From: Butyrivibrio sp. INlla18
GTDB lineage: Bacteria > Bacillota > Clostridia > Lachnospirales > Lachnospiraceae
Direction: 5' to 3'
NCBI RefSeq assembly: GCF_900103635.1
Contig: NZ_FMXK01000009.1
Coordinates: forward strand, 106,995 to 170,994
Length of the DNA stretch: 64,000 bases
The translations under genes and the position numbers were made by a program. The first letter of the stretch is position 1. Each line of letters opens with the position of its first letter. The notes under the pieces were generated by a model, which worked only from the letters and a program-made list of their open reading frames with translations, had not been told where the DNA came from and searched no databases. This document shows positions 8,957 to 16,735 of this stretch, piece by piece.

Positions 8957-9922
8957 TCACTGAAGTATTTCCTTACATTTACGGGTAAGAGTATTTAACA
9001 CTCTCTTTTTATCAAGAGTCCAAAGTGGCTCTACCAGGAGCTTTCTGGGGCCATCTCCTGTCATCCTATGAATAACAGTCGTTTCTGGTAAAAGAGCTAT
9101 GCACTCAGCTACAAGATCCGTGTATTCCTCCATATCCATGAAGTAAAACTCTTCGGTAGCTTCCCCTTTTATGCCTATGCTTTGTTCTGATGGGGCTTTT
9201 TCCTTCCATCTCAGGTAATCCTGATACATAGCTGTTCCCTTTAGGATCTGAAGATTCTGAAGCTTGATGCCATCAAGGGCAGGATCAAGAGATGCCAGAT
9301 ATTTAACAGTTTCAAGCATATCCTCTTTTGTTTCACAAGGAAGCCCTAATATCACATGAACAACAACTGTTATTCCTGCCTCTTTAAGCTCTTTATATGC
9401 TTTTTCAAACACCTTAAGATCATAGCCTCTGTGAAATCTTCTAGCACTTTCTTCATGGATTGTCTGAAGTCCAAGCTCTATCCACACAGGTTTTATCTGA
9501 TTTAGCTCTTTTAACATAGACAGTACGTCAGAATCTATACAGTCCGGGCGCGTACCAAGTGACAAGATCACTATGTCATCTCGATTTATGACCTTGGTAT
9601 ACAACTCTTTTAACCTGTTGATATCGCCATAGGTGTTGGAAAAGGACTGAAAATATGCAATAAAGTGCTTGGCGTCAGTCTTAGCCGAAATAAGTTTCTT
9701 GGCATCTTCTATCTGTTTATCTATGCCACCTGCAGTCACCTGTGCAGCAAAATCTCCGGATCCACCTTCAGAGCAGAAGGTACAACCACCTGTAAGGGGC
9801 GTTCCATCTGACATAAGAATAGAGCCATCTCTGTTAGGGCAGGTGCAACCTGATGACAGAGACAGCCTATATATTTTTTCACCATATTTGTTTTTGAGAA
9901 ATGTTGATAATTTCTGGTACAT
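8957..9922 (-). CDS. TIGR01212-family radical SAM protein (YhcC-like)
   Basis: A 321-residue radical SAM protein of the YhcC/TIGR01212 type. The cluster-binding cysteines are in LSSGCTCPNRDGS, followed by GCTFCSEGGSGDF, and the later FQSFSNTYGDINRLKELY and LGTRPDCI segments are typical of the family. The family has the elongator-protein-3-like radical SAM fold; its substrate is unclear, although a tRNA or cofactor role has been suggested. The ribosome site is weak. It follows the MATE gene by 23 nt. The 80-nt gap to rarA is A+T-rich and may hold the rarA promoter. Confidence 0.9.
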   Translation of the reverse strand: MYQKLSTFLKNKYGEKIYRLSLSSGCTCPNRDGSILMSDGTPLTGGCTFCSEGGSGDFAAQVTAGGIDKQIEDAKKLISAKTDAKHFIAYFQSFSNTYGDINRLKELYTKVINRDDIVILSLGTRPDCIDSDVLSMLKELNQIKPVWIELGLQTIHEESARRFHRGYDLKVFEKAYKELKEAGITVVVHVILGLPCETKEDMLETVKYLASLDPALDGIKLQNLQILKGTAMYQDYLRWKEKAPSEQSIGIKGEATEEFYFMDMEEYTDLVAECIALLPETTVIHRMTGDGPRKLLVEPLWTLDKKRVLNTLTRKCKEILQ

Positions 9923-9945
9923 ATTTGATCCAATTCTTTTACTGT

Positions 9946-11388
9946 TTACGCTGTTTTTACTATGTTACGAACCCAGACTCCGCTTCGGATGAACAAGAAT
10001 CCAATGAGGCACTTTAATATCTCAGTTAATGAAACAAGCATAAATACTGTAACAACAGGAAGCGTCGTATATCTTGCAAGGATAAATGCTGTTGGAACAG
10101 AAACTGCCCAAGCAAAGCAACTGTCGAAAACAAAGGTAACAGCGGTCTTGCCACCTGATCTCATAATAAAATAACTTACGTTTGCAAAAGAGTTGATAGG
10201 CATACAAAGGGCCACGATCCAGATGCATCTTGTGGCAAGGTGCCTAATCTCCGGCTCAGTGTTGTATATCTGAGGTATGATAGGTGCAAACAGCGCAAGA
10301 AGGGAACCCATAACAAGTGTGCTAGCAAAGCTAAGAGCCGCCATTCTCCAGGCTGTTCTACGGGCTGATACAAGCTTATCGGCACCAAGTTCCTGTCCTA
10401 CTATGATTCCTGATGAGTTACCAATTGATAAAAAGACCTCATTAAAGATCTGAGATACTGTTCCACTGATGTTCATAGCTGCAATAACTGCAATTCCACG
10501 AACTGAATACTGTTGAAGAAGTGTTGCCTGAGCAAGACTCCACAAAAACTCGTTGCAAAGTAGTGGCAGTGACTTGAACATTATGGTCTTAGCTAGGCTC
10601 CATGGAACATATAATGATCTGAATACGCCCTGGAAGAATAGGTATTTGGAGCCTTTTTTGTGGGCTCCTACCATTACGATCATGAGCTCTGTAAATCTTG
10701 AAATAACAGTAGCTATGGCAGCTCCCAAAACGCCCATCTTAGGAAACCCTAAGAGACCAAAAATGAGAAGTCCGTTGAATATAAAGTTAACTACCATTGC
10801 GATCATGCCAGCTGCCATTGGAAGCGTGGTCTTACCTGATTCACGCATGGCACTTGAATAAACCTGCGTCAAGCTAAATGGAATAAGTCCGATCAGCATG
10901 ATATCAAGGTATGACATGCCATAGCCAAGTGTGGCTATTCTGTCAGCCTCTATTGTTTCTTTTGAAATGTAAAGGGATATCAGATTCTCTTTTGCAAGGA
11001 ACAAAAGAATAATGGCTCCAGTGCAGATAGTAGCCGCAGTCATAAGCTTGAATCTTATGGAATAGCGGACTCCATCCATATCTCCTTTACCAAAGAACTG
11101 TGTACTGAAGATTCCAGCGCCAGCAAGAGATCCCCAAATACAAAGATAAAAGATAAAAAGTATCTGATTGACAATGGCAACGGCGGACATAGGAAGGGTT
11201 CCCACCTGACCAACCATGACATTATCAAGAAGTCCAACGATGTTAGACAAAGTATTCTGTATGATCATTGGAAGCACAATGGTAGCTGCGCGCCTATAAA
11301 AATCGCCATCACCAATAAGACACTCCTTAAGAGTGAACTTATGCCTTATTGCTTCCTCTCTATTACTTGTTTCAAATGTAGATATCAT
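9946..11388 (-). CDS. MATE family efflux transporter
   Basis: A 480-residue polytopic membrane protein with about 12 hydrophobic segments, beginning with a 30-residue cytoplasmic tail. The pattern VLPMIIQNTLSNIVGLLDNVMVGQVG and the repeat in the second half (NEFLWSLAQATLLQQYSVRG, NSSGIIVGQELGADK) identify the MATE (DinF/NorM) superfamily, which exports drugs or metabolites in exchange for Na+ or H+. Its ATG overlaps the stop of the upstream EamA gene by 4 nt, so the two transporters are coupled. The substrate cannot be inferred. Confidence 0.93.
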   Translation of the reverse strand: MISTFETSNREEAIRHKFTLKECLIGDGDFYRRAATIVLPMIIQNTLSNIVGLLDNVMVGQVGTLPMSAVAIVNQILFIFYLCIWGSLAGAGIFSTQFFGKGDMDGVRYSIRFKLMTAATICTGAIILLFLAKENLISLYISKETIEADRIATLGYGMSYLDIMLIGLIPFSLTQVYSSAMRESGKTTLPMAAGMIAMVVNFIFNGLLIFGLLGFPKMGVLGAAIATVISRFTELMIVMVGAHKKGSKYLFFQGVFRSLYVPWSLAKTIMFKSLPLLCNEFLWSLAQATLLQQYSVRGIAVIAAMNISGTVSQIFNEVFLSIGNSSGIIVGQELGADKLVSARRTAWRMAALSFASTLVMGSLLALFAPIIPQIYNTEPEIRHLATRCIWIVALCMPINSFANVSYFIMRSGGKTAVTFVFDSCFAWAVSVPTAFILARYTTLPVVTVFMLVSLTEILKCLIGFLFIRSGVWVRNIVKTA

Positions 11389-12335
11389 TTTTCCAACTTT
11401 CTATAATTAACGATTACGATTCCGAGTGATACTAAAAGCAGTGAAATTAGGCTAAGAACTGAAAATGCTTCCTGACCTTCTCCCAGGAAAAGAGCTGATA
11501 AAACAACTCCCATGATAGGATTTACAAAGCCAAGAACAGACACTTTGCTGACTGGATTGTACTTAAGAAGGACTCCCCAAAGTGTGTATGCACCTGCAGA
11601 AATAAAGCCCATATAAATAAGATTAAGGTAACAGCCGCTACTATAAAATATGAGCTTGCCACCTGACAATAAACCTATTACAAATAGTACTGCTCCGCCA
11701 AGTGCAAACTGATAACCACTGAGTATTACAGGGTTCTCATATTTGGAAAAGATCTTGATGCAACATCCAGATACTGCATAAAAGAATGCTGCGCAGAGCA
11801 TTGCTCCCTCACCCTTAAATGTAATAGGTGCTCCGCTTGTGATAGCTCCCATTCCACCAAAGAACATGATTATTCCTGCAAATCCAAGAGCACAACCAAT
11901 GAGTTTTTTGACAGAAGGCTTCTCTAATCTGAACAAGAAAATTGCAAACATTGGCGCAAAGAAGTTTCCTGAAGCATTTATTATAGAGCCCTTTACACCT
12001 GATGTATTAGCAAGTGACATGAAAAAGAAATAGTACTGTCCAATGGTCTGAAATAGTGAAAGGATTGCAATATACTTCCATGAGCTTTTCTGTGGTATCA
12101 GGGCTTTCTTGGAAATAAGGCTTCCAAATACAACTGTCATAACTCCTGCGAGCATAAATCTTGCACCAGCAAGCATAAGTCTTGAAGCAGTGTCAGAAGC
12201 ATCTATCTTGAATACTTCGTAAGCTATCTTAATGGCTGGAGAAGCGCTTCCCCAGAGAACACAGCAAAAGATAGCTGTGATAACCATAATAGGTGTTATT
12301 GTCCAAATACTTTTTGAATTCTGTGTGTTTGTCAT
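11385..12335 (-). CDS. DMT-superfamily transporter (EamA domain)
   Basis: A 316-residue membrane protein with ten hydrophobic helices arranged as two EamA repeats. Typical signatures are FCCVLWGSASPAIKIAYEVF at residues 18-37, ARFMLAGVM, and in the second repeat FVNPIMGVVLSALFLGE. These proteins export or import amino acids, nucleotide sugars or other metabolites. The C-terminus ends in a short basic tail (NYRKLEK). Coupling with the following MATE gene by an ATGA overlap suggests joint expression, but the substrate is unknown. Confidence 0.92.
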   Translation of the reverse strand: MTNTQNSKSIWTITPIMVITAIFCCVLWGSASPAIKIAYEVFKIDASDTASRLMLAGARFMLAGVMTVVFGSLISKKALIPQKSSWKYIAILSLFQTIGQYYFFFMSLANTSGVKGSIINASGNFFAPMFAIFLFRLEKPSVKKLIGCALGFAGIIMFFGGMGAITSGAPITFKGEGAMLCAAFFYAVSGCCIKIFSKYENPVILSGYQFALGGAVLFVIGLLSGGKLIFYSSGCYLNLIYMGFISAGAYTLWGVLLKYNPVSKVSVLGFVNPIMGVVLSALFLGEGQEAFSVLSLISLLLVSLGIVIVNYRKLEK

Positions 12336-12358
12336 GTTGTCCTCATCTCATAATATAT

Positions 12359-13477
12359 TTAGCAGTACTCTCCAAACTCACAGCCTACGTTCTCACAGGT
12401 TATTTCATCAATAAGTTTTCCTCTGTGATATAGTTTAACGGTTCCTTTTCCATTTCCACCATTCCACAGTCTGTTATGGAGTTTCTTGCCATTTGGTGCT
12501 TCGTAGTTAACTAGAAGCATATCTTTCTTCTGACAAGTTATATCAGTTACCATTCGATTTGTCCATGTCTTTTGCTCAACATGCCAAATAATTGCTACAT
12601 CTGTTTCAGAACAATCAAATTTAGTTCTAGTAAAGGTCCAAAACTTGGAGAAATTAAACTCATAAGGCTTTCCTTCGTACCAAAAAGCCGAAAGAAGCTT
12701 TCTATTAAGTGCAATTGGTCCAACCTTTGGTCTGCCACCGCCTATGTCAAAGACGCTGTCATGGAGCTGTCTTCCAAGGACTCTACTAGTGAGGTTGCAG
12801 GATGAAAGCCAAACCCATGGTGACGTGAAATCCTTACCCCAGTTCTTGTCAGCATAGCCATAGCTTGTCTCTGGCTTTACCAGATATTTTTGTCCATCAA
12901 GGAATATCTCGCCTTCATACTCAGTCTTCATGCCCTCTGCATGCCAGAACATTTCAAAAGCCTGAAGTTTTCTAAAAAGCTTTCCTGCGCCATAACCCAC
13001 GTTAAAGGCAACTTTTTTGCTGATCTTAAGATCCCATGAAATCTCGCCAGCGCCGCTCATATACTCAGGATGCTTTTGTGCATCCTCTTCTGAAAGCACT
13101 ACTTTTCCACAAGTTCTAGCCTCTGTGATATAGTTATCCCCCACTTTTACAGAGTAAGGCACACCCATGTTAACTTCTATCTCATTCCATCCATAGAAGT
13201 TATGGATCTGTTTGGCTCCTTCGCCCCAGCATCCTGCCTTTATCATAAGATAAGAAGGCTTTATTTTCTTTTCCTTATTTTCTGGAAGTTGCCCAAAGAC
13301 TGGCTTGTCACCACCAAGCTCAGGATTACACAAAAAGAACTCTATAAAGAATGGCTTCTCCTGGCCTGTTTCTGCATTGTGGGCAGTAAAAGAATGCCAC
13401 CACCAATCGTAACCCTGCCTAGCTTGGCCACCAAATAGCTGGCACTGATTACGCGTGATATCTGATTTATTGAACAT
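12359..13477 (-). CDS. tocopherol-cyclase-like protein
   Basis: A 372-residue soluble protein whose motif order resembles the tocopherol cyclase family (PF14249-like): QARQGYDWWWHSFTA near the N-terminus, a central region of beta strands, then KPETSYGYADKNWGKDFTSP and WVWLSSCN, corresponding to the conserved EKNWG...W box. These proteins have a lipocalin-like two-barrel fold that binds lipophilic molecules. A literal tocopherol role is very unlikely in an anaerobic Firmicute, so binding or modification of another lipid or pigment is more plausible. AGAGGG precedes the ATG. It follows sfsA on the same strand by 36 nt. Confidence 0.7.
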   Translation of the reverse strand: MFNKSDITRNQCQLFGGQARQGYDWWWHSFTAHNAETGQEKPFFIEFFLCNPELGGDKPVFGQLPENKEKKIKPSYLMIKAGCWGEGAKQIHNFYGWNEIEVNMGVPYSVKVGDNYITEARTCGKVVLSEEDAQKHPEYMSGAGEISWDLKISKKVAFNVGYGAGKLFRKLQAFEMFWHAEGMKTEYEGEIFLDGQKYLVKPETSYGYADKNWGKDFTSPWVWLSSCNLTSRVLGRQLHDSVFDIGGGRPKVGPIALNRKLLSAFWYEGKPYEFNFSKFWTFTRTKFDCSETDVAIIWHVEQKTWTNRMVTDITCQKKDMLLVNYEAPNGKKLHNRLWNGGNGKGTVKLYHRGKLIDEITCENVGCEFGEYC

Positions 13478-13513
13478 AAATTTTCCCTCTCATAAAAATC
13501 GTTTGTATTTATA

Positions 13514-14185
13514 TTATTCTTTAGAATTTATCTCCTTGTATATTTCAAGGCTATCTTCTGTGACCTTACACAGATAAAAGATTATCTCTACGCCTGCTGC
13601 CTTTGCTTCATAAAAAGCCTTGGCAAAATCCGGATCTGTAGCTTCATTTGGCCTTACTTCTGTAATGCCTTCTCCTTGAATAACAAATGCTACACAAGTG
13701 TTATATCCTTTTTTTACAGCATCAGTAAGTTCTCTAAGGTGCTTGGCTCCGCGCTCGGTGGGTGCATCTGGAAAATATCCAATGCCATCAATGAAGAGCG
13801 TACACCCCTTTACTTCCATGAGATAGCGAACTTCTGCTTTTTCCATATAGAAATCAATTCTTGAATTGCCAAACTTATACTCTGGCTGGACTTTGTCATA
13901 CTCTCCCTGGCTTAAAAGCCACTCTTTTACCACCTTGTTAGGGGCCTGGGAATCTATATTGATGATCCTGCCATCCTTCTTAACTGCAACTAGATCATAA
14001 GGAGTCTTCCTCTCAGGATTATCAGCCTTTTCAAGATACACTGTGCATCCAGGAATCAATAGTTCCTTACATCTTCCAGTATTCTTTACATGAACAACAA
14101 GCTCATTGCCATCAACTTCTACATTGGCAATGAATCTGTTGGGTCTTGATATGAACTTAGCTTTAACAATGTTTTTGTACTTCAT
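13514..14185 (-). CDS. sfsA: SfsA family DNA/RNA-nuclease-like protein
   Basis: A 223-residue SfsA homologue. The N-terminal OB-like region contains ANVEVDGNELVVHVKNTGRCKEL, and the C-terminal restriction-endonuclease-like domain carries NSRIDFYM followed by the MEVKGCTLF motif and FPDAPTERGAKHL, all diagnostic. SfsA was first described as a sugar-fermentation stimulation factor in E. coli; its fold suggests nucleic-acid binding or cleavage. Length is normal. It probably has its own promoter in the 14186-14330 region and is transcribed away from the toxin-like locus on its right. Confidence 0.95.
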   Translation of the reverse strand: MKYKNIVKAKFISRPNRFIANVEVDGNELVVHVKNTGRCKELLIPGCTVYLEKADNPERKTPYDLVAVKKDGRIINIDSQAPNKVVKEWLLSQGEYDKVQPEYKFGNSRIDFYMEKAEVRYLMEVKGCTLFIDGIGYFPDAPTERGAKHLRELTDAVKKGYNTCVAFVIQGEGITEVRPNEATDPDFAKAFYEAKAAGVEIIFYLCKVTEDSLEIYKEINSKE

Positions 14186-14329
14186 AAAGATAGTTTAAAG
14201 TATGTGGAAGGTTTATTCAAACCGTTCGGTTGGTGCTATCATTTTATGGATTGTATTTTTTTACCAATATGTTATTATGTTCTTACAAAGGTGCCACCGA
14301 TAGACGGTTGGCTCCAACATTAGTTACAA

Positions 14330-14378
14330 ATCAAAAAAGACCGGTAACTTTGCTAGAGTTGTGGCGGTCTTTTTTGAT
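14330..14378. terminator. strong bidirectional terminator
   Basis: A perfect 14-bp inverted repeat, ATCAAAAAAGACCG at 14330-14343 with CGGTCTTTTTTGAT at 14365-14378, has a 21-nt loop. It gives a U-run on both strands and lies just past the stop of the hydrophobic small ORF. Its GACCGCCAC...GCAAAGTTACCGG layout on the minus strand resembles the 3' ends of holin-like small-toxin genes. Confidence 0.8.
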
Positions 14379-14386
14379 GCTCAAAA

Positions 14387-14500
14387 TTACTTCTTTAGAC
14401 TTATGTAAATACTGTAGATCGTAACACCTATACTTATAAGCGTTACTACAATACTCGCACAAGTGATAGCTTCTTCTAGCAACAATTCTGCTCCCGTCAA
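14387..14500 (-). CDS. putative small hydrophobic (holin-like) toxin
   Basis: A 37-codon reading frame starting at TTG 14500. It encodes a short head followed by an uninterrupted hydrophobic helix, AITCASIVVTLISIGVTIYS, and ends in LKK. This layout (one membrane helix, Lys end, terminator immediately behind) fits type I toxins of the TxpA/holin-like class. The start is uncertain: GGAGGG with two ATGs lies upstream but in another frame, whose product (61 codons, from 14516) is not hydrophobic. Either the TTG is used or the gene has suffered a frameshift. An antisense RNA would be expected from the plus strand. Confidence 0.45.
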   Translation of the reverse strand: MTGAELLLEEAITCASIVVTLISIGVTIYSIYISLKK

Positions 14501-14680
14501 TATTTCTCATCAGCATCCCTCCAAATGAATAAGAGAGTTCTCAGATAAAAATCTGGCAAAGAGCCAACCGCCTACCGTAAATGGTAGCACATTGATATTT
14601 TAGCAAACATCCGTTCGAATATCAATGATTCTTTTTACATGTTTTCTTGCTTTGCATAATGTTAAAAGACATGTATTTTC

Positions 14681-14741
14681 ATTTGACGCGCGTCAAATAT
14701 ATTTATATAATTGTTGTAGAACTATTTGACGCACGTCAAAT
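14681..14741 (+). promoter_or_regulatory. consensus promoter with twin palindromic operators
   Basis: Two near-identical 18-bp palindromes, ATTTGACGCGCGTCAAAT at 14681-14698 and ATTTGACGCACGTCAAAT at 14724-14741, have centres 42 bp apart, about four helical turns. A sigma-A promoter, TTGACG (14683-14688), 17 bp, TATAAT (14706-14711), is embedded so that operator 1 covers the -35 box and operator 2 lies just after the expected start near 14718. This is a classic layout for cooperative repression of the kinase module that begins at 14768. Confidence 0.82.
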
Positions 14742-14767
14742 AGATTTGCATAGTGAGGTTTTTTATT

Positions 14768-15577
14768 ATGGCAAAGATAATCAAAGAAAAGCAAGACCTA
14801 TCATACCTTCAGTGGTCACATGTCAGAAGTTCCAGCGGCACAGCTGGCACCTTTTTGAAAGCCACTTCTTCTTTTGATGGAGAAAAGAAATATTATAAGC
14901 TCTCAAATTTTGATCCGGTAAAAGGGGTTATTGGTCACGAATGCATCAATGAAATAATAGTTGATAGACTACTTGATCTTTTTGAAATTGAACATCTCTC
15001 ATATGAGCTAATAAATGCTGAAATAGAGATAGAAGGAAAGACCTATAACACGTATCTATGCGCTTCAACAGACTTCAAAAAATCCGGTGAGAGCAAGATA
15101 GCTCTTGATGACTATTACAGAACAAACGCCGAGCCTTCAGAATCTCACTATGATTTCTGCAAACGCATGGGATGGCAGAAATACATAGACACCATGATTG
15201 CTATTGATTTCATCATACTTAATAGGGACAGGCACGGTGCTAATATCGAAGTTCTTAGAAACGCAAGAGCACATACACTTCGAATTGCCCCTCTCTTCGA
15301 CCATGGCGTATCTCTTCTTTATTCATGCTATACAGAAAAAGATGTCGACAAATTCGACGTACTTGCAGATAAGCCTTGTAACAATTTCATCGGAAGTTAC
15401 TCATGTACAGAGAATCTCTCTCTTCTAGATACTAAAAACAAACCTCTGACCATCAAGTTAAAAAAGTCAGACAAAGCAAAAATTTTTGATGGACTAAGCG
15501 GAATTATTTCGGATAACTACATTGATAAGATCTGGGAAATAATCTACGAAAGGTACAAAATATATGAGAAGCTATGA
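14768..15577 (+). CDS. HipA-like Ser/Thr kinase
   Basis: A 269-residue protein related to the C-terminal kinase domain of HipA. It has a Ser/Gly-rich nucleotide loop (SSGTAGTFLKA, residues 17-27), a possible ATP-binding lysine in KYYKLSNFD, the catalytic loop IDFIILNRDRHGANIEVLRN at about 150-170 and the metal-binding APLFDHGVSLL about 15 residues later. The HipA N-terminal subdomain is missing, as in HipT of HipBST systems. The ATG at 14768 has GAGG 9 nt upstream; the GTG at 14753 was rejected. The 3' end overlaps the next gene by 14 nt, so they form one unit. HipA kinases phosphorylate aminoacyl-tRNA synthetases or similar targets; the target here is unknown. Confidence 0.8.
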   Translation: MAKIIKEKQDLSYLQWSHVRSSSGTAGTFLKATSSFDGEKKYYKLSNFDPVKGVIGHECINEIIVDRLLDLFEIEHLSYELINAEIEIEGKTYNTYLCASTDFKKSGESKIALDDYYRTNAEPSESHYDFCKRMGWQKYIDTMIAIDFIILNRDRHGANIEVLRNARAHTLRIAPLFDHGVSLLYSCYTEKDVDKFDVLADKPCNNFIGSYSCTENLSLLDTKNKPLTIKLKKSDKAKIFDGLSGIISDNYIDKIWEIIYERYKIYEKL

Positions 15578-16361
15578 AATACTAGATGAAGCTAATTTCA
15601 TAAACATTGGCGTCCTTTTGTACTATGAAAAGGCCAAAGAATTCATCATAGAACTAAGCGACAACCTTGATGAATGGACTGCTCCTCTTCTATTTACAAG
15701 TTATGTCAAAAAAGGAATCTTCACAATTCCAAGAGATATCAGTCTTTTGTGGGTTAAAGAAAGAGTTATTCCAAGTGGAAGACAGAACATCGGATCAATA
15801 CTATCAAATCATAAATTAAAAGCCTATGACGAGATGAAGCTTTTAGAGCTAGCTGAGGGTCGTTGTTCTCAGGATAGCATGTTTATCAGAAAAATTGACG
15901 ATCTGCCTGAGTTTGTTCTTGATAGGCAAAAGAAAAATCTTATTGATTGTACTCCTCTGGATAGTGGAAACATTCTTTGCTTTTTTGCAGATAATAGTAT
16001 AAAAAAAATCGAATTGAAAGCCTTTTCCAATGACTCAAAAATAGAAAAGGTAATAAAAAACAAAGCACTATTTAATTCCTGCAAAATTGGAACAGGAGGT
16101 TACAGCGTAACTTTCAATGATTCCATCGATATTCCATCATGGGAGCTCTACAAAAAAGGAATCACGATTCCTCTTTCATATCAGGATTTCCTTACCTTTG
16201 CAGACAGGAACCTCTTTGACACCAGCGAAAGCTGCCATGAGCTTGAATGCTCAAGACAAAACATCACATATCTCAATAAACAGGGATTACTGAATCCTGT
16301 GAAAGAAAATGTAAAAGGAAATCTGTATTTAAAGGGAGACGTAATAAAAACCAGGTGGTGA
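15564..16361 (+). CDS. kinase partner: N-terminal domain, DUF2442-like domain and C-terminal HTH
   Basis: A 265-residue protein with three apparent parts. Residues 1-115 are a module I cannot name, with WVKERVIPSGRQNIGSIL and GRCSQDS motifs. Residues about 130-195 resemble DUF2442 (FFADNSIKKIELKAF, later WELYKKGI). Residues about 203-265 look like an excisionase/MerR-type helix-turn-helix (LFDTSESCHELECSRQNITY, then NLYLKGDVI). The HTH makes it the best candidate to bind the twin palindromes upstream, as HipB does for HipA. Gene order (kinase first) is the reverse of hipBA. Its last codons lie in the terminator hairpin. Confidence 0.7.
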   Translation: MRSYEILDEANFINIGVLLYYEKAKEFIIELSDNLDEWTAPLLFTSYVKKGIFTIPRDISLLWVKERVIPSGRQNIGSILSNHKLKAYDEMKLLELAEGRCSQDSMFIRKIDDLPEFVLDRQKKNLIDCTPLDSGNILCFFADNSIKKIELKAFSNDSKIEKVIKNKALFNSCKIGTGGYSVTFNDSIDIPSWELYKKGITIPLSYQDFLTFADRNLFDTSESCHELECSRQNITYLNKQGLLNPVKENVKGNLYLKGDVIKTRW

Positions 16362-16383
16362 CACAGTCACTACCTGGTTTTCT
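16347..16383. terminator. bidirectional terminator overlapping a stop codon
   Basis: A 12-bp stem, ACCAGGTGGTGA (16350-16361) with TCACTACCTGGT (16367-16378), has one G-T pair and A/T-runs on both sides. The left arm includes the TGA stop of the kinase-partner gene. It also ends the leftward polysaccharide operon after the rhodanese gene. Confidence 0.85.
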
Positions 16384-16399
16384 TATTTCATCCCAAAAC

Positions 16400-16735
16400 T
16401 CAAAGCACTTTCAAGCCTTTATAATCAACTATTCCGCCTATATTCTTGGCATTCTTATATCCAAGCATTTTCATCTTATCCACTGCTCTTCTAGCCCTAT
16501 TTCCACTATGACAATAGACAAAGATCATTGTGTCATGGTCTGGAATCTTGTCCTCAATTTCAAGAATGTCATCAACAGGGATATTGATACTTCCTGAAAT
16601 ATGACCTGTTTTGTATTCTTCATTGGTTCTGACATCGAGAAGAACTGCATCTGGAGTAGTTTCAAATTTCTTAAGATTCTCATTTATGTCTGTATGTTTG
16701 AATAAACTTGTTAAGCCTTTTAATATGTTACCCAT
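16400..16735 (-). CDS. rhodanese-like domain protein
   Basis: A 111-residue single-domain rhodanese. Key motifs are AVLLDVRTNEEYKTGHISGSINIP and the active-site loop VYCHSGNRARRA, which keeps the catalytic cysteine and the arginines expected of a sulfurtransferase. It is the last gene of the polysaccharide operon: its ATG overlaps the flippase end by 8 nt, and its AGGAGGAAG ribosome site lies inside the flippase coding sequence. A role in surface glycan synthesis is not obvious; it may be a passenger using the operon's transcription. Confidence 0.9.
   Translation of the reverse strand: MGNILKGLTSLFKHTDINENLKKFETTPDAVLLDVRTNEEYKTGHISGSINIPVDDILEIEDKIPDHDTMIFVYCHSGNRARRAVDKMKMLGYKNAKNIGGIVDYKGLKVL

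Larger units (their letters stand above)
14292..14590. repeat. inverted GCCAACCG blocks flanking a small-toxin-like locus
   Basis: The left block at 14292-14313 (GCCACCG..CGGTTGGC) and the right block at 14561-14589 (GAGCCAACCG..CTACC..GGTAG) share a 10-nt inverted match, CGGTTGGCTC/GAGCCAACCG, and each can fold locally. They bracket the small hydrophobic ORF at 14387-14500 and its terminator. They may be part of the toxin mRNA leader and an overlapping antisense RNA, or ends of a small mobile cassette. Confidence 0.4.

Noticed and set aside
14331..14516. 61-codon minus-strand frame with GGAGGG before its ATG
   Set aside because: It runs through the terminator and is not hydrophobic; the frame one base away carries the membrane helix. 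Kept only as a note on a possible frameshift.
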